This document shows, piece by piece, positions 35,239-44,625 of a DNA stretch of 64,000 nucleotides. The notes under the pieces are model-generated. The model was given only the letters and a program-made list of their open reading frames with translations. It was not told where the DNA came from and searched no databases. Position 1 is the first letter of the stretch. Each line of letters starts with the position of its first letter. Origin of the DNA: Leptospira levettii (GTDB lineage: Bacteria; Spirochaetota; Leptospiria; Leptospirales; Leptospiraceae); NCBI RefSeq assembly GCF_002812085.1, contig NZ_NPDM01000002.1, positions 248,001-312,000 of the forward strand. The letters run 5' to 3'. The position numbers and the translations under genes were made by a program.

Positions 35239-36559
35239 TCGGGATTACCTTTAGCCCATCAGTTAACAAGGCTTTGTCCGATTTTGGAAACAAGATGATT
35301 TTCCCAGCAGATACTTTTGTAGAGTCTCTCACAAGGGTTGGGTTTCCTTCCAATACTAGTTCATCTTTTTTTTCATAATAAGTGGCAAACTCACCAGTGG
35401 CTTTCGCTGATTGTGTTTCTACCTGCACATCACCCCGAGCAACTGTTTCATTTTTTTCATCAAATCTTTCAATAAAGACCGATGTTAATTGTCCACGTTC
35501 TACTAAATCTTTTTTATTTAAAAAAACAATTTTGGGAGATTCGGTTAAATAAGAATAACCCTTTTCTTTATCATAAAATAGGATTCCACCTTCCATTCTA
35601 TAACCATTTTCTTTATCCAAATAACTCACGTTACCCGTAGCTTTTATTTCTTTATTACTTTTTCTACTTTCCAATAAATCAGCTTTAAATTCAGAATTTT
35701 TTCTGTACATAAACGCATCACCATTCATAGAAGTAACGGTTTCTTTGCCTTTATTTAAGTGAGTCAAGGTTTTGCCTGAAAACAATGTTAGGACTCTTTC
35801 TTTTGTGACTGTATCTTTTTCTTTATCTTTTTTATTTTCGTAACTCACTTGGTAGATGGTTGCGTCTCCATCCAGTTGAATACTTCCTTCTTTCACAAAA
35901 TAAGAAAGAGTTTGTCCTATGAGAAATCGATTTTCTGAGAACAAAAACGGTTCTCCTTTTAAATCGATACGATCTTCCTTTTCGGAAAAAACTGCATCCT
36001 CGCCGAAGACTTGGAATTCTTCAGAGGTAACAACTACTTTTCCTGCGAGAGTTGTTTTTGCTTCTTCCAAATTCCGAAGGATGGATTGGCATTTAATCCT
36101 AACCATTTTTCCATCTTTTTTTTGAGTTAAGATGGGATGATTTTCCAAACTAACAGTGCCAGCAACTTTATCATAAACACCTTTTGTTGCGGTGAGTGTC
36201 ACTCCATTCTGAATGTCTTCAACAATCACTTGGCCTTTTAGGTTTCCGATAAGAGCTTCTTCACCAATGATTTCAATTTCCTTGGCACTAAGTTTAATGG
36301 ACTTATGCATAATATAAGCCCCACCACCTAAGATAAAAACTTTTACTGGAAATCCATTCACCACTCTTTCTTCTTGTGTGAGACTACTTCCGCCCCAAAT
36401 GATTGGGATTTTATCTTTTTTCGATTTTTTATCTTCGTTCTTTAGAATTGGATCATCCGATTTAAAAAAATCATCGTTCCCATACAAAATAGGAATCGGC
36501 GAAGTATTTAATTGCAAAACAAATCCTAAGAATAGAGATACAACCACCAATTGTCTCAT
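35222..36559 (-). CDS. Long LptA/OstA-like periplasmic LPS-transport protein
   Basis: A 445-residue protein with a signal peptide ([17 protein letters not shown]) and a series of beta-jellyroll repeats of the OstA/LptA type. Examples are [40 protein letters not shown] and [21 protein letters not shown]. coli LptA is about 185 residues and oligomerises to bridge the periplasm; this version is more than twice as long and could span more of it as one chain. It overlaps lptC by 4 bases and lptB by 17, which supports the LPS-transport role. Confidence 0.85.
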   Translation of the reverse strand: MRQLVVVSLFLGFVLQLNTSPIPILYGNDDFFKSDDPILKNEDKKSKKDKIPIIWGGSSLTQEERVVNGFPVKVFILGGGAYIMHKSIKLSAKEIEIIGEEALIGNLKGQVIVEDIQNGVTLTATKGVYDKVAGTVSLENHPILTQKKDGKMVRIKCQSILRNLEEAKTTLAGKVVVTSEEFQVFGEDAVFSEKEDRIDLKGEPFLFSENRFLIGQTLSYFVKEGSIQLDGDATIYQVSYENKKDKEKDTVTKERVLTLFSGKTLTHLNKGKETVTSMNGDAFMYRKNSEFKADLLESRKSNKEIKATGNVSYLDKENGYRMEGGILFYDKEKGYSYLTESPKIVFLNKKDLVERGQLTSVFIERFDEKNETVARGDVQVETQSAKATGEFATYYEKKDELVLEGNPTLVRDSTKVSAGKIILFPKSDKALLTDGLKVIPNGEKK

Positions 36560-37101
36560 GGTTTTTCCTTCAGTGGATTGGATCCGCCAACTGTGACTGC
36601 TTTTGGTTGGATGATTGTGAATTTATTTAAACTTTTATCAGCTCGTAATCCTTTCCCACGAATGGTGGTTCCATCAGAATAAACAAGGACATCCGCTTCA
36701 GAAGCGAGAGTTTTTTCTTCTAAATTATAAGTAAGAGATTCTGATTCGATAAATTTTCCGTCATTGGTTCTTAGGCGAACTTTTCCTTCTAATACTACTG
36801 TTTTGGTTTGGTGGTTAATCTCACCTCGATTCCCTGTCATGAGAGAGGTAACCTTACCTTTTTCAAACTGATTGAACTCAAATCCATACACAATGGTTTT
36901 GTTTTCTTTAGGAAAAATATAAGATTCTGCTCCCTTTAGTTTCCATTCTAATTCACCAGATTCTTTGTAAGAAGCACGGCTAAAGTTTCTCATTGAAACC
37001 ATGGATCCAGATTCTTTTTCGACTTCGATGCGAAGGTATTCCTTGTCTTTACATGTTGTAAAAACTAAGAGGAAACATAATGTCCATACCTTCTTTTTCA
37101 T
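36556..37101 (-). CDS. lptC: LptC-like LPS-transport protein, probable lipoprotein
   Basis: A 181-residue periplasmic beta-jellyroll protein handing LPS from LptFG to LptA. The N-terminus MKKKVWTLCFLLVFTTCKDK reads as a signal ending in a spirochaete-style lipobox (FTT/C), so it may be lipid-anchored, whereas E. coli LptC is held by a membrane helix. The core MVSMRNFSRASYKESGELEW and the GNRGEINHQTKTVVLEGKVR strand pattern match LptC. It sits between kdsA and the LptA-like gene. Confidence 0.86.
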   Translation of the reverse strand: MKKKVWTLCFLLVFTTCKDKEYLRIEVEKESGSMVSMRNFSRASYKESGELEWKLKGAESYIFPKENKTIVYGFEFNQFEKGKVTSLMTGNRGEINHQTKTVVLEGKVRLRTNDGKFIESESLTYNLEEKTLASEADVLVYSDGTTIRGKGLRADKSLNKFTIIQPKAVTVGGSNPLKEKP

Positions 37102-37111
37102 GGGAGACGGA

Positions 37112-37957
37112 CTAGTCCTCTAAAAACTTCGTTTTTACCAAACGATCCAATTCTAAAAGTTGAGTGAGTAATCCCTTTGCCTTTGCTAAAGGGAATTGTG
37201 TTGTTGCATCCGATAAAGCCTTTTCAGGATCAGGGTGAACTTCCATAAAAAGTCCCTCCACACCTACAGAAACTGCACCACGCATCATATGTGGAATGAA
37301 CTCTCGCAAACCACCTGTTATGTTACCAGCAGCACCAGGTAACTGCGCTGAATGTGTTCCATCAAATACAATGGGAATTCCATGTTTATGCATCATAGGA
37401 ATCCCTCTCAAATCAAACACAAGGTTTCCATATCCGAAACTCGCACCCCGTTCGGTGACCATGTACTTTTCAGAACCAGACTCTTGGATTTTTGTTTTGA
37501 TATGCCTTGTGTCATCAGGGGCCATAAACTGGCCTTTTTTTACATTTACCCATTTTCCCGTTTCTGCTGCTTTTGCAATAAGATCCGTTTGTCGGCTTAA
37601 GAAAGCTGGAATTTGAAAAATGTCCACTGTGTCTTTTAATGGATCCACTTGAATGGTTTCATGGATGTCTGTCAGTACGGGAACATTGTATTTATTTTTG
37701 ATAAAATCAAGAAGTTTCCGTCCTTCATCCAAACCTGGACCACGATAGGAATTGATAGACGAACGATTCGCTTTGTCAAAAGAAGATTTAAAAATATAAA
37801 CAATGCCTAACTCATCACAGATGGCCTTCATTTCACCACAAACACGATCCAGTAAGTCTTTGTTCTCCATGACACAAGGCCCAGAGATTAGAAAAAACGG
37901 CTGACGACCTCCGATTTTTTTTCCAAAAAATTCTCTTTCTTCAATTAAATCGTACAT
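37112..37957 (-). CDS. kdsA: 3-deoxy-8-phosphooctulonate synthase (Kdo-8-P synthase)
   Basis: A 281-residue TIM-barrel enzyme condensing arabinose 5-phosphate and phosphoenolpyruvate to Kdo-8-phosphate for the LPS core. FLISGPCVMENKDL, FKSSFDKANRSS, PVLTDIHE, ERGASFGYGNLV and FDGTHSAQLPG are the family motifs. The Cys in SGPCV may mark a metal-dependent KdsA. It is one base from pyrG, which can supply CTP for Kdo activation, and next to lptC. Confidence 0.96.
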   Translation of the reverse strand: MYDLIEEREFFGKKIGGRQPFFLISGPCVMENKDLLDRVCGEMKAICDELGIVYIFKSSFDKANRSSINSYRGPGLDEGRKLLDFIKNKYNVPVLTDIHETIQVDPLKDTVDIFQIPAFLSRQTDLIAKAAETGKWVNVKKGQFMAPDDTRHIKTKIQESGSEKYMVTERGASFGYGNLVFDLRGIPMMHKHGIPIVFDGTHSAQLPGAAGNITGGLREFIPHMMRGAVSVGVEGLFMEVHPDPEKALSDATTQFPLAKAKGLLTQLLELDRLVKTKFLED

Positions 37958-37958
37958 C

Positions 37959-39593
37959 TTAATCCTCCGATTTTTTCGCTAATTTCGATGCAGCCTTGAT
38001 AAAACCTGCAAAGAGTGGATGTGGATCAGTTGGTTTTGATTGGAATTCTGGATGGAATTGAACTCCTATGAACCAAGGATGGTTTGGAATTTCAACTATC
38101 TCCACCAAACTACCATCAGGTGAAAAACCAGATAAATTCATTCCTTTTTTCTCAAAATCATCCTTAAATCGAAGTGTAAATTCAAAACGGTGTCTGTGAC
38201 GTTCTGAAATTCGATCAGCTTTATATTCACTATAAGCAAGTGTTCCTTTTTTAACCACACATGGATAAGCACCAAGGCGCATTGTTCCACCCATACGTTC
38301 GATTTCTTTTTGTTCTTCAATCATAGAAATCACAGGGTATTCAACATTTGGTTTGAATTCCGTTGAATTGGCGTCTTTGAAACCTAAAACATGGCGTGCA
38401 AATTCAATCACTGCACATTGCATTCCTAAACAAATCCCAAAAAATGGAATCTGTTTGGTTCTTGCATATTGGATGGCTGCAATTTTTCCTTCGATCCCAC
38501 GTTCCCCAAACCCACCAGGAACAAGAACCCCGTGAACACCCTTAAGCAGTTCTTTGGTATTTTTGGAATCAATGTCTTCCGGATTAATTTTGACAACTTC
38601 CACTTCTACATCATTGGCGATTCCACCATGAGCCAAAGATTCGTAAACGGATCGATATGCATCTTGTAAGGAGATATATTTCCCAATTAATGCTATTTTT
38701 ACGGTCTTTTTTGTATTACGAATTTTTTTAACCATATTTTCCCATTGGGAAAAATTAAGTTTTCGTAAATCCATACCGAGTGCATTGAGAACAACTTCAT
38801 CCAATTTATCTTCTCTATACATCAGAGGAATTTCATAAATGGAAGTTGTGATATCAACAGCAGAGATTACATTTTGTTCTTTCACATTACAAAAGAGAGA
38901 GATTTTATTTTTCATCTCTTTTGACATTGGTTTATTGATCCTACAGATTAATACGTCTGGTTGGATTCCTAGTGCGAGTAATTCTTTTACTGAGTGTTGG
39001 GTAGGTTTTGTTTTAGCTTCACCAGCTGCAGTAATCGTAGGGACAAGTGTTAGGTGAAGGAATAAAACCTGGTTACTGCCATGTTCATATCGCATTTGGC
39101 GAATTGCTTCCAAAAATGGAATGGACTCAATATCTCCGACAGTCCCTCCAATTTCTACAATCACAAAGTCTGTTTCTTGATCACGCGTTAGATTATAAAT
39201 ACGATTTCGAATTTCATTGGTGATATGGGGTACAACTTGTACGGTTCTTCCAAGGTAATCCCCTTTCCGTTCCCGTTCGATGACTGCGTGGTAAATTTGA
39301 CCCGTGGAAACAGAATTTTTACGGGAAAATTTTGATTTGGTGAAACGTTCATAATAACCTAAATCTAAATCCGTCTCTGCTCCATCTTCGGTCACATAAA
39401 CTTCCCCATGTTGGTAGGGACTCATTGTACCTGGGTCAATATTGATATAAGGATCCATTTTTTGTAAAGAGACGGTATAACCTCTGGCTTCTAACAAACA
39501 ACCGAGAGCGGCGACAGTGACCCCTTTTCCCAAAGAAGAGGAAACACCACCGGTAATGAATATATATCTGGTCTTGGACAAACTGGACCTCAA
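37959..39593 (-). CDS. pyrG: CTP synthase
   Basis: A 544-residue enzyme aminating UTP to CTP with glutamine. The N-terminal synthase domain (FITGGVSSSLGKG, MDPYINIDPGTMSPYQHGEV) and the C-terminal class I glutaminase (GICLGMQCAVIEFAR with the nucleophile Cys, and GVQFHPEFQSKP) are complete. It lies between the hldE halves and kdsA, fitting a nucleotide-sugar supply cluster. The 51 bases upstream contain no clear promoter. Confidence 0.97.
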   Translation of the reverse strand: MRSSLSKTRYIFITGGVSSSLGKGVTVAALGCLLEARGYTVSLQKMDPYINIDPGTMSPYQHGEVYVTEDGAETDLDLGYYERFTKSKFSRKNSVSTGQIYHAVIERERKGDYLGRTVQVVPHITNEIRNRIYNLTRDQETDFVIVEIGGTVGDIESIPFLEAIRQMRYEHGSNQVLFLHLTLVPTITAAGEAKTKPTQHSVKELLALGIQPDVLICRINKPMSKEMKNKISLFCNVKEQNVISAVDITTSIYEIPLMYREDKLDEVVLNALGMDLRKLNFSQWENMVKKIRNTKKTVKIALIGKYISLQDAYRSVYESLAHGGIANDVEVEVVKINPEDIDSKNTKELLKGVHGVLVPGGFGERGIEGKIAAIQYARTKQIPFFGICLGMQCAVIEFARHVLGFKDANSTEFKPNVEYPVISMIEEQKEIERMGGTMRLGAYPCVVKKGTLAYSEYKADRISERHRHRFEFTLRFKDDFEKKGMNLSGFSPDGSLVEIVEIPNHPWFIGVQFHPEFQSKPTDPHPLFAGFIKAASKLAKKSED

Positions 39594-39644
39594 AAAAGAA
39601 TGTTTTTTACAGACTGTTGGGATTTGGGTCCAAAATCAATACGT

Positions 39645-40133
39645 TTAGGAAGGGGATTTCGCTTTTTCTAAAATCTTGGTAGTGGATTTTCCGGAAACAA
39701 ATGGCAAAATTTGAATATCCGCACCCATCTCCTTTAAAATTTGGTATTCTGGGAGGGTTTCAATTTGGTAGTCCCCACCTTTGGAATGGATAGAAGGTCT
39801 CACCTTTTTTAAAATTTCTAAGGGAGTATCTTCTGAAAAACTGGAAACAAAATCCACGGAAGATAAAGCAGCAAGCACCATCATTCGATCTTCACAGGAA
39901 TTAATAGGTCTAGATTCACCTTTTAACCTTCTGACACTCTCATCAGAATTCACACCAATCCAAAGGTAATCTCCTAAATCACGAGCCTGCGCTAAATAAC
40001 TCACATGACCTGGGTGTAAAATATCAAAACAACCATTCGTAAATACGATTTTTTTCCCTTCGAGAGTCTTACGTTTTGGTTCGATCTCTTCTTTTGAGAT
40101 GATTTTACTTTGTATTGACTCGTAAAAATTCAT
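39645..40133 (-). CDS. rfaE2: D-glycero-beta-D-manno-heptose 1-phosphate adenylyltransferase
   Basis: A 162-residue nucleotidyltransferase corresponding to the C-terminal half of HldE; it makes ADP-heptose for the LPS core. VFTNGCFDILHPGHVSYLAQ contains the HxGH motif, and IHSKGGDYQ with SGKSTTKI closes the domain. It is a separate gene here, overlapping the kinase half by 4 bases. About 40 N-terminal residues precede the usual start of the domain. Confidence 0.94.
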   Translation of the reverse strand: MNFYESIQSKIISKEEIEPKRKTLEGKKIVFTNGCFDILHPGHVSYLAQARDLGDYLWIGVNSDESVRRLKGESRPINSCEDRMMVLAALSSVDFVSSFSEDTPLEILKKVRPSIHSKGGDYQIETLPEYQILKEMGADIQILPFVSGKSTTKILEKAKSPS

Positions 40134-41149
40134 ATTGATTCCTCAAGATATCCCAAAGTCCGAAGAGCCTCTTCGATCTCAGATTGTGTCACCGTTGCCG
40201 CACCCAATTTCCCAACGACGATTCCAGCACTTACATTGGAGACTAGAGCTGCTTCCCCAATGTTCATCCCACTTGCAACAAACGCTGTATAGGTGGTGAT
40301 TACCGTATCCCCTGCCCCTGTTACATCAAATACTTCCTTTGCAACGGTTGGGATATGGTAAAAACGATTGGATGTCCTTTCATAAATTGACATACCTTTT
40401 TCCCCTCTGGTAATCATCATCGCATCAGGGGTAATTTTCTCAGAAATTTCGCGACAAGCGAGTTCGATTTCAGAATCACTGGATAGTTTTTTACCTAATG
40501 CCTTTCCCGCCTCATGATGGTTTGGCGTCATGATATGTATGTTTTTGTATAAGAAAAAATGGCTTACTTGAGGATCAACAGTCACAATTTTTTTTTCTAC
40601 ATTACATAGAGAAATCACAGCTTGGATCAAAGAAGGGGTTAAATAACCCTTATCGTAATCAGAGAGGATTACGGCAGAAGCTTCTTTGATTTTCTCTTTT
40701 AATCGTTCCAAAATTTGTTTTTCTTCGTCATTTGTCAGTGGAACAATTTCTTCTCTGTCCACACGGCAAACTTGTTGGTGCGAAGCGATGATTCTTGTTT
40801 TTAGAATCGTGGGAATTTGTTTGGATTTTAGTAAGGCTAAGTCTTCTTTTGCTACCGAATTAGAAAGTAAAATTGATTCTAAATTTTCACCAGCTTTGTC
40901 TTCCCCAATTCTGCCAAAAACAATACCTCTAACTCCAATGGATGATAAGTTTTGAACAACATTACCTGATCCACCTAAAGTTTGTTTTTCGCTTCTAACC
41001 CAAACAACGGGAACAGGTGCTTCGGGAGAGATCCTTTCCACTGAACCAATTAAATATTCATCTAAAATCAAATCTCCTATGACGAGAACTTTGATTTGGG
41101 AAAGTTTGGCAAAGGTTTGGTGGAGCAAAGATTTTTTGATTTTCAACAA
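40130..41149 (-). CDS. rfaE1: D-glycero-beta-D-manno-heptose-7-phosphate kinase
   Basis: A 339-residue PfkB-family sugar kinase corresponding to the N-terminal half of HldE. VIGDLILDEYLIGSVERISP and GGSGNVVQNL form the sugar site, and FDVTGAGDTVITTYTAF is the anion hole with the catalytic Asp. The start is probably TTG 41149. It heads the operon running through rfaE2, pyrG and kdsA, and a TTGACA element lies about 55 bases upstream. Confidence 0.93.
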   Translation of the reverse strand: MLKIKKSLLHQTFAKLSQIKVLVIGDLILDEYLIGSVERISPEAPVPVVWVRSEKQTLGGSGNVVQNLSSIGVRGIVFGRIGEDKAGENLESILLSNSVAKEDLALLKSKQIPTILKTRIIASHQQVCRVDREEIVPLTNDEEKQILERLKEKIKEASAVILSDYDKGYLTPSLIQAVISLCNVEKKIVTVDPQVSHFFLYKNIHIMTPNHHEAGKALGKKLSSDSEIELACREISEKITPDAMMITRGEKGMSIYERTSNRFYHIPTVAKEVFDVTGAGDTVITTYTAFVASGMNIGEAALVSNVSAGIVVGKLGAATVTQSEIEEALRTLGYLEESI

Positions 41150-41158
41150 AGCCGAATC

Positions 41159-41210
41159 CTTGAATTGGTTTACAACTAAACATGGAATCTAAAACCTTTC
41201 TCTGTGTCAA
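41159..41210. promoter_or_regulatory. Putative divergent promoters of rfaE1 and the LON-domain gene
   Basis: On the plus strand TTGAAT (41160-41165), a 17-base spacer and TGGAAT (41183-41188) precede the LON gene. On the minus strand a perfect TTGACA (41210-41205), 17 bases and TTCCAT point toward rfaE1. The -10 matches are only partial. The plus-strand promoter would start RNA about 8 bases before the GTG start, giving a nearly leaderless message. Confidence 0.35.
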
Positions 41211-41812
41211 CCTTCCCCTTACCTCTATTTCCCTTACCAGATGTATTTCTGTTTCCTGGGATGTTTTTACCCTTACATATCTTTGAGCCGAGATACCGAA
41301 TGTTACTGGATTTTTGTTTGGAAAACGGAGGAGAAATGGGTATGGCACCTTATCCGAAAGGTTATTTGGGAAATGGATTACCTCCTATTCCTGAGGTTGT
41401 AGGTTTTGGACATATCATCCAAAAGGAATCTTTACCTGATGGAAGATCCAATATCATTTTAGAGGGATTAGGAACTGCAGAGATTGTCAGCTTAACATCC
41501 ACCGAACCCTTTTATATCGCACAAGTATCAAAACGAGAACACCAAAGAAATAAAAATGTTTCGGAGGAATTAAAAGAAAAAATTGAAGAATTGTTAGTTC
41601 TCACCAAACGAATCTTACTTGCTGAAGGAGCTGAAGAAGACCTAATTCTAAAAATGAACCAAATTTTGGTTCACCCATTTCCTGTGGATTTTATTGCTTC
41701 GCTCATTTATTTTGATTTTAAAACAAAACAAACCATTCTGGAAACAACCAATTTAGAAATCAAAGCAAATTTACTGAAACAAGTGTTAATGGGTCTTAAT
41801 TTGGGAGAATAA
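41204..41812 (+). CDS. Stand-alone LON substrate-binding-domain protein
   Basis: A 202-residue protein consisting of the Lon N-terminal (PUA-like) domain without ATPase or protease. LPLFPLPDVFLFPGMFLPLH and FEPRYRMLL form the signature block, followed by GFGHIIQKE and a helical C-terminus. Such proteins are common but their function is unknown. The GTG at 41204 is the only start that keeps the signature; it has no Shine-Dalgarno. Its end overlaps the convergent next gene by 17 bases. Confidence 0.88.
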   Translation: MSTFPLPLFPLPDVFLFPGMFLPLHIFEPRYRMLLDFCLENGGEMGMAPYPKGYLGNGLPPIPEVVGFGHIIQKESLPDGRSNIILEGLGTAEIVSLTSTEPFYIAQVSKREHQRNKNVSEELKEKIEELLVLTKRILLAEGAEEDLILKMNQILVHPFPVDFIASLIYFDFKTKQTILETTNLEIKANLLKQVLMGLNLGE

Positions 41813-42521
41813 CCGTTTTATTTTTTAACTCTGCCACTAAAAACAAAAAGGACGGAAACTCAGAAGTATTCTCTCGATAAAACACCCTTGGATTTGTTTC
41901 CTTTGCGTTTAGATAGAAATAACTAGAGTTCTCTTTTCGTATGTATGCTCTTTCCAGATAATGGTTCGTTTGGGAATATAACAAAAAATCTTTCATTAAA
42001 TCACTAATGGCAACATCAGTTTCACTTTGTTTTTTGGTCGCGATAAAAAACAAAGAAGTGGAATTACCCTCTTTTTTCTCGTAATGAAACTCGTTAGCCC
42101 AATGGCCTTTTTTCCCAAAACCAGATTCAGGAGAAGGTGTATCCCCTACCAAGTTAGGAATAAAATCCAAAGTTTCCCAAGGAACTTGTTTCCCTAAAAA
42201 ATTTTCTTTAGCAAGGAAAGAACGCCACTGTTTCGAAAGGCCTCTCACTTGGAGTTTTGGTAACTCTAAATCTTCCCGAATGAAACCGCGAAGGGTCAAA
42301 AATCCAAGAAAACCCAACTGGACCTGTGAAATGGATTGGAAATCCCAAATTTCTTCCTCTTTCAGAGGGGATAAAAACAAGGAATCCATGGCATAAAAAT
42401 CTTGGTGTTGGTATGGGTAAAATACCCCAGATTGGGAAGAAACGACTGATCCATCTAAACGATTCACAATAGAAGTATCGACGGACTTTGGAAAAGAGAA
42501 GAGTAAATTCCGCCCCTTCAT
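41796..42521 (-). CDS. Unknown protein
   Basis: I do not recognise this 241-residue protein. It has no signal peptide, membrane helix or cysteine motif, is rich in aromatic residues (Phe, Tyr, Trp), and has an alternating hydrophobic pattern suggesting a beta-rich globular fold. Composition and codon use look like the neighbours, so it is probably native. It is convergent with the LON gene (17-base overlap) and 34 bases downstream of the acyl-CoA ligase gene. Confidence 0.6.
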   Translation of the reverse strand: MKGRNLLFSFPKSVDTSIVNRLDGSVVSSQSGVFYPYQHQDFYAMDSLFLSPLKEEEIWDFQSISQVQLGFLGFLTLRGFIREDLELPKLQVRGLSKQWRSFLAKENFLGKQVPWETLDFIPNLVGDTPSPESGFGKKGHWANEFHYEKKEGNSTSLFFIATKKQSETDVAISDLMKDFLLYSQTNHYLERAYIRKENSSYFYLNAKETNPRVFYRENTSEFPSFLFLVAELKNKTVILPN

Positions 42522-42555
42522 TCGAGGCGGAAATCTTTACTTGCAAGGCGAGAAA

Positions 42556-44490
42556 TTAGTCACTAGCGTAAAGTGCAGTAATTTTATCTTTGTATTTCTC
42601 AGTGATCAAATGGCGTTTCATTTTAAACAGGTTAGTCAATTCATCACCCACTTCAAATGGTTTTGTGATCAGGATGAAAGGAGTCACTTGTTCAAAAGAC
42701 TTAAATCCAGTTTTGGTATTGTTCAGTGCTTTGATTTCTTTTTTGTAGAAATCGAGGACTTTTGGGTTTTCAATGAGTTTCTGTTTATCAGTTTCTCCGA
42801 TACCATTTTCCTTAGCCCATGCCGTTAACTGTTCAAAATCAGGGACAACGATGGCACCTAAATTCTTTTGGTCTTGGCCAATCACCATACACTGTGAAAT
42901 AAAAGGTGACTCAGTGAGTTTGTCTTCAATCGGAACTGGCTCAACGTTTTCACCACCAAGAAGAACCACTGTGTCTTTCGCACGGCCTGTAATGGTAAGG
43001 GTTTTTTTGAAATTGAACATTCCAATATCACCAGTGTCCATCCAACCATCTTTCAGAACTTTTGCTGTGGTTTCTGGGTTTTTGTAGTACCCTTTCATCA
43101 CTTGAGGTCCACGGATGTGGATGACACCACGTTTGCCATAGGCTCCTGAAACCAATTTTTGGTTTGCATCAATGTGTGTGAGAACCTTTCCCAAATCATC
43201 TCGGATTTGTAATTCAGTCTCAGGAGTGATCACTCCAACGGAACCTTGTACCAATCGTTTGAAAGTTCGAACTGAAATCACAGGAGAAGTTTCTGTCATT
43301 CCGTATCCTTCCAATACATTGATTCCAATATCATTGAAGAATGCATCAACGTGTCTTTGTAAAGCACCACCACCAGAAACAGAAGCTTTTAACTCACCAC
43401 CAGTTGCCTCACGAATTTTCGAAAGGACAACCAAATCGAGTAAAAAGTAAGGAATTGCTAAAACGATAGCAACCGTTAGATAGTATACACCTTTAAAAAG
43501 GGAAACGATCGGATTTCGCCCAACGTAATCAACTTGGTTTCCTTTTAAAAACCGAGTCGCTGCATTGAAGTGTTTTGAGAAAAAATAAGCCAAATTGAAA
43601 AGACCTCTGCGGATTGCAGGTGTTTGTTTTGGATCATTGATTCTTGTATAAATACCATTATAGATACTTTCCCAAAGTCTAGGAGCAGATGCCATAAACG
43701 TGGGTTTTGCTTTTTTCATATCATCACGAAGGTCACGAACATTCGTATAATACGTAGCACATCCCGCAGCAATCGCAAGGTATTCGAAAACTCGTTCAAA
43801 TACGTGCCATACTGGCAGAATAGATAACATTCGTTCGTCGGCCTTGATTTCAATCATACTACCAAGAATGACTCTTGTTTGGTGGAGCATGTTACTGTGT
43901 TTTAACATAACCCCTTTTGGCATACCAGTTGTTCCTGAAGTATAAATGATGGTAAAAAGGTCATCAGGAAGAATGGATTTCATTCTTTCTTCTGCTTTTT
44001 TGGAACCTTTAGCTCTCAGTTCTTTCCCTTTTTCAATCAGGTCATACATTTTTAAGACACCAGTTGCTGTGGATTTTTTATCCATCACAATGAGTGTTTT
44101 TGCAAATTCTAGTTGGGAACGGTTCTTTTGGAACTTTTCCAACATTTTATCATTTTCTAAGAAAACAACTTTTGCTTCACAATGATTGAGAATATAAACA
44201 ATTTCGGAATCGGTAATATCGGTTCCGCGTGGAACATCAGCAGCACCTGCCATCAAAATTCCATAATCGGAAACAATCCATTCCAATCGGTTATCGGCAA
44301 GCAATGCTACATTTTCTTTCGCATTCACACCTAAATCAATTAGAGCTTCTGCTAAGTTGATACCAAGATCATACACTTCTTTGAAGGTGACTGGTTTATA
44401 AGACTTCGATTCGTCTTTACTAACGAACGCGGGGCGGTTCCCAAATTTTTCAGCACTCTGCTGGAAGAGTTCGGGCAAATTGGCTGGCAT
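42556..44490 (-). CDS. Long-chain acyl-CoA synthetase (AMP-forming)
   Basis: A 644-residue ANL-family ligase activating fatty acids with ATP and CoA. Motifs: [11 protein letters not shown] (183-193), the adenine/substrate block [10 protein letters not shown] (394-403), MDTGDIG near 515 and [16 protein letters not shown] strongly hydrophobic stretch at about 334-356 ([17 protein letters not shown]) lies between these motifs and may anchor the enzyme to the membrane. The start follows AAGGAG at 9 bases. The closest type is the bacterial FAA1/FadD15-like group. It is monocistronic by context. Confidence 0.93.
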   Translation of the reverse strand: MPANLPELFQQSAEKFGNRPAFVSKDESKSYKPVTFKEVYDLGINLAEALIDLGVNAKENVALLADNRLEWIVSDYGILMAGAADVPRGTDITDSEIVYILNHCEAKVVFLENDKMLEKFQKNRSQLEFAKTLIVMDKKSTATGVLKMYDLIEKGKELRAKGSKKAEERMKSILPDDLFTIIYTSGTTGMPKGVMLKHSNMLHQTRVILGSMIEIKADERMLSILPVWHVFERVFEYLAIAAGCATYYTNVRDLRDDMKKAKPTFMASAPRLWESIYNGIYTRINDPKQTPAIRRGLFNLAYFFSKHFNAATRFLKGNQVDYVGRNPIVSLFKGVYYLTVAIVLAIPYFLLDLVVLSKIREATGGELKASVSGGGALQRHVDAFFNDIGINVLEGYGMTETSPVISVRTFKRLVQGSVGVITPETELQIRDDLGKVLTHIDANQKLVSGAYGKRGVIHIRGPQVMKGYYKNPETTAKVLKDGWMDTGDIGMFNFKKTLTITGRAKDTVVLLGGENVEPVPIEDKLTESPFISQCMVIGQDQKNLGAIVVPDFEQLTAWAKENGIGETDKQKLIENPKVLDFYKKEIKALNNTKTGFKSFEQVTPFILITKPFEVGDELTNLFKMKRHLITEKYKDKITALYASD

Positions 44491-44557
44491 GATTCTGACT
44501 CCTTTCTGAAAAGAAAACGGTAAAAGGTATCTTTAAGGGACTTTTTTAACGAACATG

Positions 44558-44610
44558 AGTCAAGACATTTTCATTCTTGCCATTGAAATCAAGGAACCCG
44601 CAAATATTTG
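44558..44610 (-). promoter_or_regulatory. Putative promoter and operator upstream of the acyl-CoA ligase
   Basis: The 135-base gap before the ligase contains, on the minus strand, TTGACT (44563-44558), a good -35 hexamer, but no convincing -10. A perfect 10-bp palindrome CAAATATTTG (44601-44610) lies about 38 bases upstream of it, and TGCCA is repeated nearby. The palindrome could bind a regulator of fatty-acid use. Nothing else is seen in this gap. Confidence 0.35.
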
Positions 44611-44625
44611 TTTGGCATTGCACAA

